A stretch of DNA of 7,224 bases from Clostridia bacterium (lineage in GTDB: Bacteria; Bacillota_A; Clostridia; Christensenellales; UBA1242), in contig JAFQOM010000146.1 of the NCBI GenBank assembly GCA_017403205.1, positions 1 through 7,224 on the forward strand. Reading direction: 5' to 3'. The notes beneath the pieces are model-generated. The model made no database searches, was not told the DNA's origin, and saw nothing but the letters and a program-made list of their open reading frames with translations. The position numbers and the translations under genes were made by a program. Positions 5,416 to 7,224 of this stretch are shown here, piece by piece (within the stretch, counting starts at the first letter, position 1; each line of letters opens with the position of its first letter).

Positions 5416-6423
5416 ATGAAAATTGTTATTGACGCTTATGGCAATGATTTAGGTCCAAAAGCGCCTGTAGAAGCAAGCGTAAATGCAATTAATAAATACA
5501 GCGATTTAACACTAGTATTATGCGGTAAACAAGAAGAACTTTCAAGTTTATTGTCTTGCTATAAATATGACAGTTCAAGAATAGAAATCGTTGATGCTCA
5601 AGACGTTATAACAAATGAAGAATCTCCAACTGAAGCGGTTAAAGGTAAGCCAAACTCAAGTTTAGTTAAGGCTTTTGATACCTTAAAACAAAATGAAGAT
5701 GTAGTTGGGCTTGTTTCGTGTGGTTCTACTGGGGCTGTGTTAACCGGAGCATTTTTAAAAATTGGCAGAATAAAAGGTATATCAAGACCTGCTTTATGCC
5801 CAATTTTACCTACAAAAAATGGCGGTAAAGTTATGCTTATAGATAGTGGTGCAAATATTGATTGCAAGCCAATAAACTTATGCCATTTTGCATTGTTAGC
5901 AACAAGTTATGCAAAAGTTATGTTTAATCAAAAAAGTCCTCGCGTTGCATTATTAAACATTGGCACAGAAGATAAAAAGGGCAATGAATTTTGCCATGAG
6001 TGTTTTGCAGAACTTAAAAAAATGAATAATATTAACTTTGTTGGAAACATGGAAGCTAGAGATTTTATGAGTGGCGATTATGATATTGTTGTTGCTGACG
6101 GATTTTATGGAAATATATTATTAAAGTCGGTTGAAGGCACTGCTAAATTTGTTTTGGGTGAATTAAAAACAGAAATCAAAAAAAGTTTTTTTGCAAAACT
6201 TGGTGCCTTATTTATGAAAAAAACCTTCAAAGGTTTAAAGGGCAAGTTAAATTATAACAACTATGGCGGCGCTGCATTTTTAGGTGTAAAAAAATTGGTT
6301 GTTAAGGGTCATGGTGCTAGCGACAGTTTAGCCTATTTAAAAAGCATAGAGCAAGTAATGACTTTGCACAAAAAAAATTATTGCAAGCTTATTGAAGAAG
6401 AACTTTCAAAAGTTGAGGAATAA
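5416..6423 (+). CDS. plsX: Phosphate acyltransferase PlsX
   Basis: Converts acyl-ACP and phosphate to acyl-phosphate, which PlsY uses to start phospholipid synthesis; a peripheral, membrane-associated enzyme. The 335 residues are the normal length. VIDAYGNDLGPKAPVEA at 4-20 is the N-terminal signature, usually DAMGGD. SPTEAVKGKPNSSL at 70-83, SCGSTGAVLTGA at 101-112 (usually SAGNTGA), SRPAL at 123-127, and DSGANIDC at 143-150 follow. NIGTEDKKGNE at 181-191, GNMEARDFMSGDYDIVVADGFYGNILLK at 210-237, and YGGAAFLGVKKLVVKGHGASDS at 283-304 complete the family pattern. The membrane-proximal helical part (about 250-275) is rich in Lys and Phe, as expected for membrane contact. It has its own promoter after a terminator and is followed by rnc after 5 bases, without the fabD-fabG-acp genes that often intervene in Firmicutes. 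Confidence 0.95.
   Translation: MKIVIDAYGNDLGPKAPVEASVNAINKYSDLTLVLCGKQEELSSLLSCYKYDSSRIEIVDAQDVITNEESPTEAVKGKPNSSLVKAFDTLKQNEDVVGLVSCGSTGAVLTGAFLKIGRIKGISRPALCPILPTKNGGKVMLIDSGANIDCKPINLCHFALLATSYAKVMFNQKSPRVALLNIGTEDKKGNEFCHECFAELKKMNNINFVGNMEARDFMSGDYDIVVADGFYGNILLKSVEGTAKFVLGELKTEIKKSFFAKLGALFMKKTFKGLKGKLNYNNYGGAAFLGVKKLVVKGHGASDSLAYLKSIEQVMTLHKKNYCKLIEEELSKVEE
6415..6420 (+). promoter_or_regulatory. Ribosome binding site of rnc inside the plsX end
   Basis: GAGGAA forms the last two Glu codons of plsX and lies 8 bases before the rnc ATG at 6429. This selects that start and suggests that plsX and rnc are translated from one mRNA. Confidence 0.65.
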
Positions 6424-6428
6424 ATTTA

Positions 6429-7112
6429 ATGCAAGAGATAGATTTTAAAAAAATAGAAAAAATAATTCACTATGGATTTAAAAACAAAGATCTTTTAAAA
6501 ATGGCTTTTACACACTCATCATATGCAAATGACAATAACTTGCCAAGCAACCAAAGGTTAGAGTATTTGGGAGACAGTGTTTTAAACTTTATTGTTGCTG
6601 ACTATCTTTACAATAATTATAACGTAGAAGAGGGTCAAATGAGTAAGTGGCGCTCTAAAATGGTTAACAGCGATAATTTAAGTAATATTATTGAAAGCCT
6701 GGGTTTAGATGAATTTTTATTGTTAGGTAAAAGCTTTGCAAAACAAAAAATAGCTAAATCTGTAAAGGAAGATTTGTTTGAAAGTTTGGTTGGTGCTATT
6801 TATACAGACAGCAGTATAGAAAAAGCAAAACGCTTTGTTTTTAGATTTATTGATGTTAAAAAGGCAGTTAAGAAAAAAGATAAAGATTATAAAACTGCAT
6901 TGCAAGAGGTTGTTCAAAAGGTTAAAGGTTCAAATTTAGTATACTTTACTTTCGAATTACCAAAAGAACCAGGTGTATTTTGCGCAGAGGTATATATTAA
7001 CGATGTTTTTGTTGCAAGAAGCCAAGCTACATCAAAAAAACAAGCACAAATAGATTGTGCAAAAATTGCACTAAGTGATAAGGAAGCACTAAATAAGATT
7101 TTAAATAAATAA
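6429..7112 (+). CDS. rnc: Ribonuclease III
   Basis: Dimeric Mg-dependent endonuclease that cuts double-stranded RNA, including rRNA precursors and structured mRNAs. The 227 residues match the bacterial form. The catalytic domain (about 5-150) has HSSYAND at 29-35 and the signature NQRLEYLGDS at 41-50. Glu45 and Asp49 match E. coli Glu41 and Asp45. KEDLFESLVGAIYTD at 113-127 gives Asp115 and Glu118, matching Asp114 and Glu117. All four metal-site residues are therefore present. The Glu normally following Asn in NERLE is Gln42 here. A double-stranded RNA-binding domain fills about 153-220, with TALQE at 156-160 and the C-terminal SKKQAQIDCAKIAL helix near 202-215. The gene follows plsX by 5 bases and precedes smc by 40, the usual rnc-smc order of Firmicutes. 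Confidence 0.96.
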   Translation: MQEIDFKKIEKIIHYGFKNKDLLKMAFTHSSYANDNNLPSNQRLEYLGDSVLNFIVADYLYNNYNVEEGQMSKWRSKMVNSDNLSNIIESLGLDEFLLLGKSFAKQKIAKSVKEDLFESLVGAIYTDSSIEKAKRFVFRFIDVKKAVKKKDKDYKTALQEVVQKVKGSNLVYFTFELPKEPGVFCAEVYINDVFVARSQATSKKQAQIDCAKIALSDKEALNKILNK

Positions 7113-7137
7113 TTTTATTTAAGTTTAAAAATAAAAA

Positions 7138-7142
7138 AAGGA
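7138..7142 (+). promoter_or_regulatory. Ribosome binding site of smc
   Basis: AAGGA lies 10 bases before the TTG at 7153. The in-frame ATT at 7147 would be only 4 bases away, so the TTG is the better start. Confidence 0.5.
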
Positions 7143-7152
7143 AAAAATTGAG

Positions 7153-7224
7153 TTGAACTTTAAGAAGATAGAACTAGTAGGTTTTAAATCATTTGCTGAT
7201 AAGCTTGAAGTTAAGTTTGAGCCA
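7153..7224 (+). CDS. smc: Chromosome segregation protein SMC, N-terminal 24 residues (cut by window end)
   Basis: The frame from the TTG at 7153 reads through the window edge, and its first 24 residues contain KKIELVGFKSFADK followed by FEP. This is the hallmark N-terminus of bacterial SMC (typically KLELxGFKSFADKT...FxPGITAIVGPNGSGKS), just before the Walker A motif, which would lie beyond the window. SMC is the ATPase core of the condensin-like complex with ScpA and ScpB that compacts and separates chromosomes. TTG start codons are known in AT-rich bacteria; no ATG is available nearby. Its place directly after rnc agrees with the conserved rnc-smc-ftsY order. It is likely co-transcribed with plsX and rnc, since no terminator is seen in the 40-base gap. 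Confidence 0.88.
   Translation, partial: MNFKKIELVGFKSFADKLEVKFEP

Noticed and set aside
1239..6917. Open frames on the - strand inside asd, dapA, aspartokinase, plsX and rnc
   Set aside because: Each lies within a well-supported + strand gene, shows no recognisable family, and has odd composition (Cys/Asn/Ile/Phe-rich) typical of antisense reading.
7113..7136. Hairpin between rnc and smc (TTTTATTT pairing with AAATAAAA)
   Set aside because: The stem is entirely A-T and expected by chance here; there is no T tract after it, so it is not a terminator.
1..7224. Defence system, mobile element, CRISPR array or other new system
   Set aside because: All seven substantial coding regions belong to known housekeeping families, all gaps are 209 bases or less, and no repeats, terminal inverted repeats or transposase motifs were seen.

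Overview
The window is an AT-rich stretch of bacterial chromosome with every recognisable gene on the + strand. Gene content and order point to a low-GC Gram-positive (Firmicutes/Tenericutes-like) bacterium: a PepD-type dipeptidase, an asd-dapA-dapB-aspartokinase lysine/diaminopimelate cluster, then plsX-rnc-smc. The plsX...rnc-smc order is well known in Firmicutes. The aspartokinase most resembles, from memory, the Bacillus YclM (ThrD) subgroup. The pepD-like frame ends in TGA exactly where the family normally ends, and tryptophans are TGG, so the standard bacterial code fits better than the Mycoplasma code. I cannot name a genus.

Layout. Positions 1-1026 hold the C-terminal two thirds of a PepD (M20 family) dipeptidase, with an apparent frameshift close to the window edge. 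Positions 1027-1136 carry an extended -10 promoter and a strong ribosome binding site. Positions 1137-3022 are asd and dapA, overlapping by one base. A 76-base gap contains a 15-bp hairpin that includes the dapA stop codon, plus a possible promoter. Positions 3099-5206 are dapB and aspartokinase. A 209-base gap holds a convincing Rho-independent terminator followed at once by a promoter. Positions 5416-7112 are plsX and rnc, 5 bases apart. At 7153 the first 24 codons of smc run off the end.

How the genes work together. Aspartokinase, aspartate-semialdehyde dehydrogenase, DapA and DapB catalyse the first four steps from aspartate to tetrahydrodipicolinate, the precursor of diaminopimelate (peptidoglycan) and lysine. 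The later steps (dapD/H/L, dapE, dapF, lysA) are not in the window. PlsX makes acyl-phosphate for phospholipid synthesis, RNase III processes double-stranded RNA, and SMC organises the chromosome; the last three are linked by conserved position rather than by pathway.

I found no mobile element, CRISPR array, RNA gene, riboswitch or unknown protein family. The window looks like ordinary housekeeping DNA. The points worth a second look are the pepD frameshift, the predicted lysine-insensitive DapA, the hairpin at the dapA end, the unusual GGGGGA ribosome binding sites, and the direct plsX-rnc junction without fab/acp genes.
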